Positions 6,715 through 14,946 are shown, counted from the stretch's first letter. The stretch: DNA of 28,054 nucleotides from Candidatus Micrarchaeota archaeon CG_4_10_14_0_2_um_filter_60_11 (GCA_002792915.1 PFPF01000006.1:1-28054); one strand, 5' to 3'. The notes: generated by a model from the letters alone, not told the origin. Translations and numbers: made by a program.

Positions 6715-6819
6715 ATTAAAAAGAAGGGCTCATAATCCTAAGAAAAGCCGGGGTGGCAGAGCGGTTATTGGCGCGGACTTTTTTCTTCCCGAAGAAAAAC
6801 GTCCATTAAAAAGAAGGGC
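6715..6819 (+). repeat. Direct repeat ATTAAAAAGAAGGGC (two copies, 90 nt apart)
   Basis: ATTAAAAAGAAGGGC occurs at 6715-6729 and again at 6805-6819. A shortened form ATTAAAGAAG lies at 6832-6841. The copies flank the partial tRNA-Ser copy, so the repeats and the tRNA fragment probably arose in one local duplication. Confidence 0.8.
6747..6804 (+). pseudogene. Partial tRNA-Ser copy (5' acceptor and D-arm) followed by a hairpin
   Basis: Bases 6747-6770 are identical to the first 24 nt of the intact tRNA-Ser at 6863, then diverge (GGCGCGGACT). The sequence then forms a long hairpin: GGAC (6775-6778) pairs with GTCC (6801-6804), and TTTTTCTT (6780-6787) pairs with AAGAAAAA (6792-6799). No 3' tRNA half (matching acceptor strand CCCCGGC) follows before the intact gene. 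It is best read as a truncated duplicate. A separately transcribed 5' tRNA half cannot be excluded. Confidence 0.65.
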
Positions 6820-6862
6820 AACGAAACGCCCATTAAAGAAGCGCGACAAAAGCCTAATCTGA

Positions 6863-6945
6863 GCCGGGGTGGCAGAGCGGTTATTGCGCCGGTCTTGAAA
6901 ACCGGTGCCCTTCGGGGCACAGGAGTTCGAATCTCCTCCCCGGCG
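6863..6945 (+). tRNA. tRNA-Ser (TGA)
   Basis: A class II tRNA of 83 nt. The acceptor stem GCCGGGG (6863-6869) pairs with CCCCGGC (6938-6944); the discriminator is G6945. The anticodon stem CCGGT/ACCGG encloses CTTGAAA with anticodon TGA. The long variable arm TGCCC-TTCG-GGGCA is the serine hallmark. The T-arm is AGGAG-TTCGAAT-CTCCT. No intron. Confidence 0.96.
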
Positions 6946-6998
6946 TTCCCAGCAAAACCCGTTTAATAGCGGGCGCGAAAAAGGGTTAGGTTGCACAG

Positions 6999-7469
6999 AT
7001 GCTGTTCGTAACGACTTCACGCAAGCCGGGCGCGCTGACGCGCAAGCTCAGCCGCTGGATGGGCCGCTTCCTGGGCGACTGCGACAACCGCGGCAAAAGC
7101 CCCCTCGGCGACATGGTTGAACGGGCGCGCAAAAAAGGCTACAAGCGGCTGCTACTGGTTTACGAGAAGAACGGGAACCCCGCGGAACTCGTGTTTTACG
7201 AGGGCGACTGGCTCGAGCCGTCGGTTGCGATTGACGGCATCCGCTGGAACGAAACCAAGGGAAAAAGGGTGCCGCACGCTGCGTTCGTGCAAGCGATGGA
7301 TGAGGCAGGGGAAAAAATCGCGGAACTTTTCGCTCTGGAAGAGCCAGAAGGCGGTGCTGTAAAAATCAAGGCTTCGGCGGACCGGATTTCCTTCGAGTAC
7401 GAAGGCGAAAGCGTGGGCCCCGTGCTGAAAACGAGGTTGGTTGAAAATGGCGGAACAACAGTTGACTGA
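6999..7469 (+). CDS. Brix-domain rRNA-processing protein (archaeal IMP4-like)
   Basis: A 156-aa single Brix-domain protein, the usual archaeal size. The N terminus LFVTTSRKPGALTRKLSR, the central NRGK (residues 30-33) and the segment RLLLVYEKNGNPAELVFYEGDW match the archaeal Brix/IMP4-like family. This family acts in large ribosomal subunit or pre-rRNA maturation in the cytoplasm. The 3' end overlaps the prefoldin beta start by 23 nt, a pairing known from many archaeal genomes, which supports both calls. The tRNA-Ser lies 53 nt upstream. The start ATG at 6999 gives the expected N terminus. Confidence 0.88.
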   Translation: MLFVTTSRKPGALTRKLSRWMGRFLGDCDNRGKSPLGDMVERARKKGYKRLLLVYEKNGNPAELVFYEGDWLEPSVAIDGIRWNETKGKRVPHAAFVQAMDEAGEKIAELFALEEPEGGAVKIKASADRISFEYEGESVGPVLKTRLVENGGTTVD

Positions 7470-7800
7470 AGGCCAGAAAAAGGACTTGGGAGACTACCAG
7501 TCTCTCCAGCAGCAGATGCAGATGCTCATGATGCAAAAGCAGCAGCTGGCGGTAGCACAAGCGGAGAACAAGGCGGCGGTCGAGGCGGTGGAAAAAGCCG
7601 AAGGCAAAGTTTACCGCTTCGCTGGTTCTGTTTTAGTGGAGAAGGACAAGACGGCGCTCAAGGAAGAGCTCGCCAATGAGGCGGAAACGCTCGAGTTGCG
7701 CGCGAAAGTCATAGACAAGCAGGAGAAGCAGGCGCGCGAACGGCTGGCGGCGCTGGTGAAGAAGCTGGAAACCGAGTTCGGGGGCGCAAAAGGCGAGTGA
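7447..7800 (+). CDS. pfdB: Prefoldin subunit beta
   Basis: A 117-aa beta prefoldin subunit of the hexameric archaeal chaperone that delivers unfolded proteins to the thermosome. It consists of two long coiled-coil helices joined by beta hairpins. The start EGQKKDLGDYQSLQQQMQMLM and the hairpin KVYRFAGSVLVEKDK are characteristic of the beta class. The ATG at 7447 is preferred over the in-frame TTG two codons earlier. It overlaps the Brix gene upstream by 23 nt and the DHH gene downstream by 4 nt (GTGA), indicating a three-gene operon. Confidence 0.93.
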   Translation: MAEQQLTEGQKKDLGDYQSLQQQMQMLMMQKQQLAVAQAENKAAVEAVEKAEGKVYRFAGSVLVEKDKTALKEELANEAETLELRAKVIDKQEKQARERLAALVKKLETEFGGAKGE

Positions 7801-8735
7801 AGGGAATAGCGCGCCTCGCGCGCGAACTGACCGCACTCCAAGGCAGCACGCTCGTGCTCACGCACGCGACGGCGGACTTGGACGCGTGCGCCTGCGCGCT
7901 CGTGCTCGCGCGGGCGATAAACGCGGAAGCGAGGACGCCGGACAGGCCCACCGGTTCGGCCTGGCGCGTGCTCGAAAACTACGGCCGCGGGATTCTGGAG
8001 TACGGCGGGGAAAAGTATGACAACCTCGTGCTTGTCGACGTGTCCAACGCCGACCTTTTGGGCGGCGTTGATCCGCACAAGTTCAAGAAAATAATCGCAA
8101 TCGACCACCATTACCACAACAACCATTTGAAGGCGGATTATTCGCACATAGAGCATGAGCGCGCGAGTTGCGCGGAAATAGTTTTCGACGCGTGCAACGC
8201 GCTGGGTGCAAGACTGTCACCCACCGAACGGGCGCTGCTGCTTTCGGCAGTGCTGCACGACTCGGCGTTCTTCAAGTCCGCGAACTCGCAAACTTTGAGG
8301 ACCGCGGCGCAAATGGCGGACGGGCTCGACTACGCGGCGGTCGTGGCAAAGGCAACGCCCAACGGCGAATACGGCGAAATCAAGGCGGTCCAGAAAGCCG
8401 TGGCAGCCGCGGAACTGGTGCGTTATGGCAGGTTTACAATCGGGATCGCAGCCGTCAAGGCGTTCGAGTTGCAGTCCGCTGCAGCACTCGTTGAAATGGG
8501 CTGCGACTACGCGCTCGCGGTGGACGAGGAGCACGGCAAGATGAGTTGCGTGAAACGCGTGGGCGCGCCTGGAACCGCGGGCAAGATAATGGAAAAAGCG
8601 GGCAAGGCGTTCGGAGGCAGCGGGGGCGGGCACGAGTGCGCGGCAGGCAGCCACGGGCAGCCCAAAAAAACGCAAAAAGCGCTGGAAACCGCCAAAAAAG
8701 AGATAATGTTACTACTCGGCAATAACAACCTTTAA
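7797..8735 (+). CDS. DHH/DHHA1-family phosphoesterase
   Basis: A 312-aa DHH superfamily phosphoesterase, which uses two metal ions to cleave phosphodiester or phosphoanhydride bonds. Motifs in order are THATADLDA (residues 22-30), LVDVSN, AIDHHYHN (DHH proper, about 101-107), LHDSAFF (about 148) and the DHHA1 substrate-binding loop GGSGGGHECAAG (about 280-291). The size and layout resemble NrnA-like oligoribonuclease/pAp phosphatases and short archaeal RecJ-like proteins. These cannot be separated by eye. It starts with GTG overlapping the prefoldin stop by 4 nt. The family is secure; the substrate is not. Confidence 0.88.
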   Translation: MKGIARLARELTALQGSTLVLTHATADLDACACALVLARAINAEARTPDRPTGSAWRVLENYGRGILEYGGEKYDNLVLVDVSNADLLGGVDPHKFKKIIAIDHHYHNNHLKADYSHIEHERASCAEIVFDACNALGARLSPTERALLLSAVLHDSAFFKSANSQTLRTAAQMADGLDYAAVVAKATPNGEYGEIKAVQKAVAAAELVRYGRFTIGIAAVKAFELQSAAALVEMGCDYALAVDEEHGKMSCVKRVGAPGTAGKIMEKAGKAFGGSGGGHECAAGSHGQPKKTQKALETAKKEIMLLLGNNNL

Positions 8736-8775
8736 TAAGCTTGTTTGCGTATTTATTAACGCAGGTGGGGTTCCA

Positions 8776-9051
8776 ATGGCCGGGCATCGGAAATTCGTCA
8801 AGAAAACCGTCAAAAAAACCGTTCAGCGCAAGCATGATGCGCCGCGTGCGGTCGCGGATGTTTTTCACGCAGAACCCGTCGCCAAGCCAGTCAAAAACAA
8901 GGTCGTGCGCAAGTGGCTTTACCAGTGCGCTTATTGGCGCGTCTGCAACTCTTGCTCGCTTAAGAACGAATGCCTCAACGAAATGAAGAAGCAGGGCGTG
9001 GAAAAGAACTGGATTAACGAGCAGGTCAACGGCATAAATCCGCGCGCCTGA
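8776..9051 (+). CDS. Small Cys-rich basic protein, unknown function
   Basis: A 91-aa protein that I do not recognise. The N-terminal half is strongly basic (HRKFVKKTVKKTVQRKHD). The C-terminal half has four cysteines in the order C-x6-C-x2-C-x5-C (YQCAYWRVCNSCSLKNEC), which could bind zinc or an Fe-S cluster. A GGTGGGG stretch ends 5 nt before the ATG and a TATTTATTAA box lies at 8749-8758. Nucleic-acid binding is a guess from charge and the Cys cluster. Confidence 0.65.
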   Translation: MAGHRKFVKKTVKKTVQRKHDAPRAVADVFHAEPVAKPVKNKVVRKWLYQCAYWRVCNSCSLKNECLNEMKKQGVEKNWINEQVNGINPRA

Positions 9052-9068
9052 GCCGCCAGCCGCAAAAA

Positions 9069-9482
9069 CTAGATTACGAGCGCGAGCAGGGCGATTACCG
9101 AAAACGCCAACGCAAGCGCCTCCTTGACCGAGAAATTGTCGCCGAACAGCTGGACGCTGGCAAGCGCGACTACGACCGTGCTCATGCTCAGTACCGCGGT
9201 TACCAGCGCCACCTTGCCGCCTTGCAGCGCGAGCACCACGCAGGCGAAGCCGGCGAGCGAGAACATCACGACTAGCAGCGCGGTTTGCAGCAGGCTGCCG
9301 TCGAGCCCCAGCAGGCGGATGCAGCCCAAACCCAGCAGGGCGGAACCAAGCAAGACGAGCGCGAGCGCGCCGTAGTCCAAACCCTGCGGCAGCGAGTAAT
9401 CCTTGACGAAAGTTTTCAGGGACAGGTTCGCGGCGGCGAGCAAGAGCATCGCGGCGACCGCGTACCACAGCCAGTCCTCCAT
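9069..9482 (-). CDS. EamA/DMT-like membrane protein
   Basis: A 137-aa hydrophobic protein with about four to five helices. The N terminus MEDWLWYAVAAMLLLAAANLSLKTFVKDY and the C-terminal segment with a gap before LFGDNFSVKEALALAFSVIALLALV resemble a single EamA (drug/metabolite transporter) repeat. Such half-length proteins may dimerise. The start at 9482 (MEDW) is preferred to 9506. Substrate unknown. Confidence 0.65.
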   Translation of the reverse strand: MEDWLWYAVAAMLLLAAANLSLKTFVKDYSLPQGLDYGALALVLLGSALLGLGCIRLLGLDGSLLQTALLVVMFSLAGFACVVLALQGGKVALVTAVLSMSTVVVALASVQLFGDNFSVKEALALAFSVIALLALVI

Positions 9483-9548
9483 GGAAACCGTTAGCAAGGC
9501 GCACAATAAAAACGCGACGGCAAAAGCGCGCCAAAGAAAAACGGGGGT

Positions 9549-9947
9549 TCAAACGGCCTTAAATTTGTACCCGTAGGCGATAACGCCCTCGCAGTCGTCC
9601 TCGAAAATCTTGCGGAACACCATCTTGACGGGCGCGCCGATTTTCACCTTGGCGGCGTCGGAATCGACGATTTGCGTGAGCAGTCGCACGCCGTTCGCCA
9701 GCTCCACTATCGCCACGTGGTACGGCGCCTCGAATTCGAAGCCGCTGGGCGCGGCGTGCACGAGGCTGTAAGAGTAAACCTTGCCTTCGGTCGGCATCTG
9801 CTTGGGCGCGATTTTGCCCTTGCGGCGGCACTTGGGGCAAACCTTGCGGGGCGGGAAGTAATCCGTCCCGCAGTTCTCGCAACTGCAGCCTATCAGCCGA
9901 TAGCGCTCCAGGCTCTTCCTCCAAATCAACGGCAAGGCATGCCTCAT
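9549..9947 (-). CDS. DUF35 Zn-ribbon/OB-fold protein of the thiolase-HMG-CoA synthase complex
   Basis: A 132-aa DUF35 protein. The N terminus has a rubredoxin-like zinc ribbon (CENC at 23-26 and CPKC at 37-40), followed by an OB-fold (KVYSYSLVHAAPSGFEFEAPYHVAIVEL). In methanogens this protein bridges acetoacetyl-CoA thiolase and HMG-CoA synthase, shuttling the intermediate between the two active sites. Here it is third in an operon with exactly those two enzymes, and its ATG overlaps the thiolase stop by 4 nt. The start at 9947 is fixed by that overlap and by family length. Confidence 0.93.
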   Translation of the reverse strand: MRHALPLIWRKSLERYRLIGCSCENCGTDYFPPRKVCPKCRRKGKIAPKQMPTEGKVYSYSLVHAAPSGFEFEAPYHVAIVELANGVRLLTQIVDSDAAKVKIGAPVKMVFRKIFEDDCEGVIAYGYKFKAV

Positions 9948-11116
9948 TTTCGGTCGGCCCTCTTGAATATGTGCATCACGCAAGTCGCCCCGGAACCGCC
10001 CACGTTCTGGGTCAACGCGTGTTCGGCGTCGTCCACCTGGCGGCCCTTGGCTTCGCCGCGCAACTGCCAGCACGCTTCAACCACTTGCTTGACGCCGGTC
10101 GCGCCGACCGGGTGGCCGCACGCCTTGAGCCCGCCGCTCGTGTTAACCGAAATCTTGGCGTTCAACGCGGTTTCGCCGTCCGCCGCGGCCTTTCCGCCCG
10201 CGCCCTTCTTGAAGAAACCCAAGTCCTCAATCGCCATTATTTCCGCAATCGTGAAGCAATCGTGCACTTCCGCCAGCTGGATGTCCTTGGGCGCCAGCTT
10301 TGCCTGCGCGAACGCCTGCTGCGCCGCAACAGCCGTGGCGTTCATCGCGGTCATCGACTGCCGCGACGCGAGCGCGAGCGTGTCGCTTGCCTGGCTGCTG
10401 GCGAGCACTTCCACCGCCTTTTCGGGATAGAGCTTCTTCGCCTTTTCGGTCGCGCACAAAATTACTGCGGCTGCACCATCGGTAATCGGGGAACAGTCCA
10501 ACAGTTTGAGCGGCTCGGAAATGTAGCCCGATTTCATCACGTCCTCGATTGTAATCGCCTTGTGGTATTGCGCGTACGGGTTGTGCATCGCGTTCGCGTG
10601 GTTCTTCACCGCGCACGCGGCCATCTGCTCCTCGGTGGTGCCGTACTCCTTCATGTGCCTGCGCGCCATCAACGCGTAAATCGCGGGAAACGTGGCGCCA
10701 TTGAACAGCTCCCACTCTTGGTCGCCCGCCCCGCCGAGCGCGATTGCAACGTCTTCGGCGCTGACGTCCGTCATTTTCTCAACGCCGCCCACGGCAACGA
10801 CATCGTATGCCCCCGAAGCGATGGAAAGGTAACCCTCGCGGAAGGCAACGCCGCCGGAAGCGCACGCGGCTTCGCACCGCGTTGACGGGATGGGCGCCAA
10901 ACCCATCTGGTCGGCAATCAGCGCGCCTATGTGCTCCTGGCTGATGAGCCTGCCCGAAGCCATTGAACCGCCGTAAACCGCCTGCAGCTCGCGCCCCTCG
11001 ATGCCCGCGTCCGCGATTGCCTTGGCCCCGGCTTCCACGACCATCTCGCGGAACGATGCCTCCCAGTGCTCGCCGAACTTGGTCATTCCGACTCCGATGA
11101 CTGAAACGCTTCGCAT
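9944..11116 (-). CDS. Acetyl-CoA C-acetyltransferase (acetoacetyl-CoA thiolase)
   Basis: A 390-aa archaeal thiolase condensing two acetyl-CoA into acetoacetyl-CoA, the first step of the mevalonate pathway. The nucleophilic Cys85 lies in CEAACASGG, with His285 in EVHDCF and the CGHPVGATG motif at 333-341, complete for the family. The start at 11116 (MRSVSVIGVG) lies 4 nt after the HMG-CoA synthase stop. The gene is second in the operon synthase - thiolase - DUF35, the arrangement of the archaeal three-protein channelling complex. Confidence 0.94.
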   Translation of the reverse strand: MRSVSVIGVGMTKFGEHWEASFREMVVEAGAKAIADAGIEGRELQAVYGGSMASGRLISQEHIGALIADQMGLAPIPSTRCEAACASGGVAFREGYLSIASGAYDVVAVGGVEKMTDVSAEDVAIALGGAGDQEWELFNGATFPAIYALMARRHMKEYGTTEEQMAACAVKNHANAMHNPYAQYHKAITIEDVMKSGYISEPLKLLDCSPITDGAAAVILCATEKAKKLYPEKAVEVLASSQASDTLALASRQSMTAMNATAVAAQQAFAQAKLAPKDIQLAEVHDCFTIAEIMAIEDLGFFKKGAGGKAAADGETALNAKISVNTSGGLKACGHPVGATGVKQVVEACWQLRGEAKGRQVDDAEHALTQNVGGSGATCVMHIFKRADRK

Positions 11117-11120
11117 ATTA

Positions 11121-12161
11121 TCACAAAGTCTTGAGCTTGCGCCTGTGCTTGGCGTAAACCGCGTAATCAACGTAAACCTTGTCCCTGCCTATCAAGTCGA
11201 ATACCGCCTCGGGCTGCCGCGCAGCCTCTATGCCTTTCTTGGCTTCGAAGGCGAGCGCGTCGCTGCCAGCCCCGCTGCCGTAAGAAACCACGAAAATCTT
11301 CTGGCCGGGCTTGACAACGTCCAGCACGGACGCCAGGCCAATCATGCTCGCCGCGCTGTAAGTGTTCCCGATGAACGGCGTAATCAGGCCCTGCTTGATT
11401 TTCTCCTTCTCGAAGCCCAGCATTTCGCCCGCGCGAAGAGGAAATTTTCCGTTCGGCTGGTGGAACACCGCAAAATCGTAGTCCTTGGCGGTAGTGCCCG
11501 TCTTCTCGAACAGGCCTTTGGCCGCGCTCAACACGTGCTTGAAATAAGCGGGCTCGCCCGTGAACCGCCCGGCGTGCTGCGGGAATTCCGCGTGCTGCCT
11601 CCGCCAAAAGTCGGGCGTGTCCGTTGTGAACGAGAAAGTGTCGATCAACTCGACAATTGGGTTCTTTCCTATCAGGAAAGCCGCTGCCCCTGAGCCAGAG
11701 CTGAATTCAAGCGCGTCCGCCGGCCTGCCTTGCGCAGTGTCCGAACCGATTGCCAGCCCGTAATCAACCATTCCCGAAGCGACCATAGCCATGCACGCCT
11801 GCATTCCGACCGTGCCCGCCTTGCACGCGAACTCCAAATCCGCGGCAGTCAAGTCCGGGGACGCGCCTATGGCGTCCGCGACGATGCTCGCCGTGGGCTT
11901 GACCGCGTACGGCTTGCTTTCCGAGCCCGCGAACAACGCGCCTATGCGTGCCGCGTCGTGGTTGCGCACGGCTATGCGCGCTGCTTCCACGGCAAGCGTG
12001 CACGAGTCCTCGTCGAATGCGGCGACCGCCTTCTCGCGCACGTTCAAGCCCGCGCTGACCTTGGCGCCGTCCTTGCCCCAAACGCGCGCGATTTCCTCGA
12101 GTTTGATGCGCATTCGCGGGACAACCGCACCGTAGCCGATGATGCCTACGTTCTTGAACAT
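11121..12161 (-). CDS. Hydroxymethylglutaryl-CoA synthase (archaeal type)
   Basis: A 346-aa HMG-CoA synthase, which condenses acetoacetyl-CoA with acetyl-CoA. The catalytic Cys113 lies in DLEFACKAGTVGMQ, His234 in AVFHQPNGKFP, and a Gly/Ser-rich loop in SYGSGAGSDA. The length equals that of archaeal orthologues. It is first in the operon with thiolase and DUF35. A TATA-like CTTAATAAG at 12185-12194 lies about 29 nt upstream of the ATG, so the operon probably starts leaderless. A short direct repeat (AAGCGTT twice, 12193-12206) sits just beyond that box. Confidence 0.96.
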   Translation of the reverse strand: MFKNVGIIGYGAVVPRMRIKLEEIARVWGKDGAKVSAGLNVREKAVAAFDEDSCTLAVEAARIAVRNHDAARIGALFAGSESKPYAVKPTASIVADAIGASPDLTAADLEFACKAGTVGMQACMAMVASGMVDYGLAIGSDTAQGRPADALEFSSGSGAAAFLIGKNPIVELIDTFSFTTDTPDFWRRQHAEFPQHAGRFTGEPAYFKHVLSAAKGLFEKTGTTAKDYDFAVFHQPNGKFPLRAGEMLGFEKEKIKQGLITPFIGNTYSAASMIGLASVLDVVKPGQKIFVVSYGSGAGSDALAFEAKKGIEAARQPEAVFDLIGRDKVYVDYAVYAKHRRKLKTL

Positions 12162-12263
12162 GGGTTAAGCAATACTGGCAGCAAACTTATTAAGCGTTAA
12201 GCGTTACGACAACCGTCGGAAGGGGTAGGCGTTTTATTTTGCGCGGCTAGAAACCAAATAACG

Positions 12264-13523
12264 GTGATTAACGCGATGAATTCTGCCATTGAAGGTTTTT
12301 ACAAGCTCGGCGTCAAGGAAAGGAACGCGAAACTCAGGGAGTACGGCTTGACTACCGAAGAGTGCGCGGTTTACACGAACGGCTTGGACTTGGAGACCGC
12401 GAACCACATGATTGAGAACGTGGTCGGCATTCACGCCCTGCCGCTTGGAATCGCCACGAACTTCAAAGTCAACGACCGCGACCTGCTAATCCCCATGGCA
12501 ATCGAGGAGCCCAGCGTCGTAGCCGCGGCAAGCAAGGCGGCAAAGATCGCGCGAGCTTCGGGCGGCTTCAAGGCGGAAGCAACGGACCCCGTAATGATTG
12601 GGCAGATTCAAATCATTGGCGCGGCAAAAGACGCGGAAAAGAAAATAATGGCCGCGAAAGACGGGCTCTTGGAAAAGGCGAACGCGCTCGACCCCATGCT
12701 CGTCAAGTTCGGGGGCGGAGCCAAGGAAATCGAATGCCGCCTTTTGGAGACCGAACGCGGCGAAATGCTAATCGTGCACTTGCTGGTGAACTGCGGGGAC
12801 GCGATGGGCGCGAACGCGGTGAACACCATGAGCGAAGCCATCGCGCCGGACTTGGAGGCGCTTTCCGGCGGGCGCGTGCGCCTGCGAATCATCAGCAACC
12901 TCGCCGTGCACCGCAGGGCCAAGGCTTCGGCAATATTCCCGAAAACGGAAATCGGCGAGGACGCGGTCGAGGGAATACTCGACGCCTACGCCTTCGCGAA
13001 GGCAGACCCTTACCGCTGCGCGACGAACAACAAGGGCGTGATGAACGGCGCGGACGCCGTGACGATTGCCACGGGGAACGACTGGAGGGCGGTCGAGGCA
13101 GGCGCGCACTATTGGGCCACTCGCAACAATGCGGTCGAGCCGCTTTGCAAATACTGGAAGACCGAGTCCGGCGACTTGGCGGGCGAAATCGAGCTGCCGT
13201 TGGCGGTTGCCACCGTCGGCGGAGCCACGAAGACGCATCCCAACGCGGCCGTTTCGCGAAAGCTCCTGGGCGTGAAGACCGCGCGCGAACTCGCCGAAAT
13301 CATTGCCAGCGTAGGCTTGGCACAGAATTTCGCGGCTTTGCTCGCTCTTTCAACGGAAGGAATCCAGCGCGGGCACATGAGGCTTCACGCCAAAAATCTC
13401 GCGGTGATGGCCGGCGCGAAGGGCGACGAAATCGACCGCGTAGCGGAACACTTCGCCAAGGGCGGCGAGCGCGTGACGATGGAGTCCGTGAAGGCGGCGC
13501 TCGAAAAAGTCAGGCGCGGCTAG
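12264..13523 (+). CDS. mvaA: Hydroxymethylglutaryl-CoA reductase, class II (bacterial-type)
   Basis: A 419-aa HMG-CoA reductase making mevalonate. Class II signatures are clear: ENVVGIHALPLGIATNF, MAIEEPSVVAAAS with the catalytic Glu, DAMGANAVNTMSEA, the catalytic Lys in ATNNKGVMNG, the Asp in GNDWRAVEAGAH, and a late His in GHMRLHA. There is no membrane anchor. Most archaea carry class I, so this copy probably has a bacterial-type origin. A TTTTATTTT box at 12232-12240 lies about 28 nt before the GTG at 12264; an in-frame ATG at 12276 is an alternative start. It is divergent from the HMG-CoA synthase operon. Confidence 0.95.
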   Translation: MINAMNSAIEGFYKLGVKERNAKLREYGLTTEECAVYTNGLDLETANHMIENVVGIHALPLGIATNFKVNDRDLLIPMAIEEPSVVAAASKAAKIARASGGFKAEATDPVMIGQIQIIGAAKDAEKKIMAAKDGLLEKANALDPMLVKFGGGAKEIECRLLETERGEMLIVHLLVNCGDAMGANAVNTMSEAIAPDLEALSGGRVRLRIISNLAVHRRAKASAIFPKTEIGEDAVEGILDAYAFAKADPYRCATNNKGVMNGADAVTIATGNDWRAVEAGAHYWATRNNAVEPLCKYWKTESGDLAGEIELPLAVATVGGATKTHPNAAVSRKLLGVKTARELAEIIASVGLAQNFAALLALSTEGIQRGHMRLHAKNLAVMAGAKGDEIDRVAEHFAKGGERVTMESVKAALEKVRRG

Positions 13524-13569
13524 GCTTTTTTCGCGCAGTGCTCTACGGCGTTGGCGAAATAAAGGGTTC

Positions 13570-14946
13570 TCAGCCGGTCTCCACGAGCGGCTTGCGGAAC
13601 ATGAAGTGCGTCAACAGCGAGCTGGGCGGAAGCTCGTTTCCCTGAACCTTGATTTTGGAGGGCAGTATCAAGCGCACGTCGACCTTTCCGAATCCCGCCT
13701 TAATGAAATCGTTCGCGCGGGTCTCCGGCGAGGGGTGCGCTTCCAGCCACCAGTTGGGGCTTGGCTCAACCGCGCCGGTTTTTGGGTGAGTCGGCACGCG
13801 CCCGACCCAGCCTTTGGCGTACTCGTTGAAATTGAAGGAGCGCCCGGACCTCAAAGAGGCATCCAACTCCTTTATCAGATTGGGCTTTACTTCGGGAATC
13901 CTCAACAAGCCCGGCCAGAAGGCGAAAATTTCCTTTGCCGCCTCGACTTCCGACGGTGCCCTGCCGAAAACCCCGAGGGTTTTGCCGGGCGAAATGAACG
14001 CGTGCCCCCTCTGCGCCTCAACTGTTTTCCTGCCCAACGTGTAAAACCTGCCGTCCGCTGAAACGGCGGACTTCGCGGGCGCGACTACGAGGTTTTCCGC
14101 GCGCCAAGCCGGATGACACCAGTCCCACGTGCTGATGAATGCCCCCGGCGCCATCTTCTTGTAAATCTCCCCGAATATTTCAACGGGATTGGGGTCGTGG
14201 TGCAGCGCCGCACCCGAAACCACATGATTGAAAAGCACGCCCTCTAATTCCTTCGCTTTCCCTACGCTGGAAAAGTCCGCGTTGACCGTAATGATTTGCT
14301 TTTCCGAAAGCCCGGCTTCCTCGAAGCGCGAGCGGTAGCGCTCCAAGCCGCGCGCCATCGTGTCCACCGCGACGAAGCGCACCTTCTTCCTCTCCTTGGG
14401 GGTCAGCCCCTTGAGCACGGGCATGGAGGTGTTCCCCGCCGCGCTCCCAAAGTCGGCTATTGTGTAAAAGCCCTTGTCCAAAACGTTCCAATCCGCGAGT
14501 TCCCGCTTTATTATCGCGAGGCTTTTCTTCGCGTTAAGGCTGTTCGCGTAGTCCGGCAGCGCGCCCGCCGCGTTGACGACCTCGTCCACCTGCGTCTGGG
14601 TCAGCCGCGACCACTCTTCAGGATAACCCGCCCTGCCGCGCGCTATGACCGCTTTCTTGAATGCCTTTTCAAACGCGTCCCTTCCGCGGGCCCCGTTGAA
14701 TTCTATGGCCCGCTGCAGTTCGCGGTCCTGCAACAAGAGCGTTGTCAGCACGGATTGTAGTCCCCAGCCTTCCATCGAATAGGCAACGTGCAAGCGCGCT
14801 TTGTCGCCGACGTTGGTCAGGGGGTAAGCGCCCGCGGGGCGGAGGAACTCGTTCGCACTTTGCAAACCCTTGCCTTCTCCTGCACCCATGTGCTCGAAAA
14901 CCCGCTTTTGTATGAACTCCAAACCCCGCTCCTGCAAAGCAACCAC
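13570..14946 (-). CDS. SAM-dependent methyltransferase-like protein A
   Basis: A large class I methyltransferase-like protein (458 aa from this start). The central domain holds motif I IADFGSAAGNTS, a motif II-like RFVAVDT, and VVSGAALHHDPNP in the post-II/IV position. It has a long N-terminal extension (YSMEGWGLQSVL) and a C-terminal region with WVGRVPTHPKTGAVEPSPNWW. The substrate is not recognisable. The frame is open further upstream to a GTG at 15042, but a CTTATTAAC box at about 14967-14975 favours the GTG at 14946. It lies just downstream of, and on the same strand as, another methyltransferase. An isoprenoid or lipid role is suggested only by location. Confidence 0.7.
   Translation of the reverse strand: MVALQERGLEFIQKRVFEHMGAGEGKGLQSANEFLRPAGAYPLTNVGDKARLHVAYSMEGWGLQSVLTTLLLQDRELQRAIEFNGARGRDAFEKAFKKAVIARGRAGYPEEWSRLTQTQVDEVVNAAGALPDYANSLNAKKSLAIIKRELADWNVLDKGFYTIADFGSAAGNTSMPVLKGLTPKERKKVRFVAVDTMARGLERYRSRFEEAGLSEKQIITVNADFSSVGKAKELEGVLFNHVVSGAALHHDPNPVEIFGEIYKKMAPGAFISTWDWCHPAWRAENLVVAPAKSAVSADGRFYTLGRKTVEAQRGHAFISPGKTLGVFGRAPSEVEAAKEIFAFWPGLLRIPEVKPNLIKELDASLRSGRSFNFNEYAKGWVGRVPTHPKTGAVEPSPNWWLEAHPSPETRANDFIKAGFGKVDVRLILPSKIKVQGNELPPSSLLTHFMFRKPLVETG

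Noticed and set aside
6747..6862. A second complete tRNA-Ser gene
   Set aside because: Only the acceptor 5' strand and D-arm are present. No anticodon stem partner, T-arm consensus or 3' acceptor strand follows before the intact gene.
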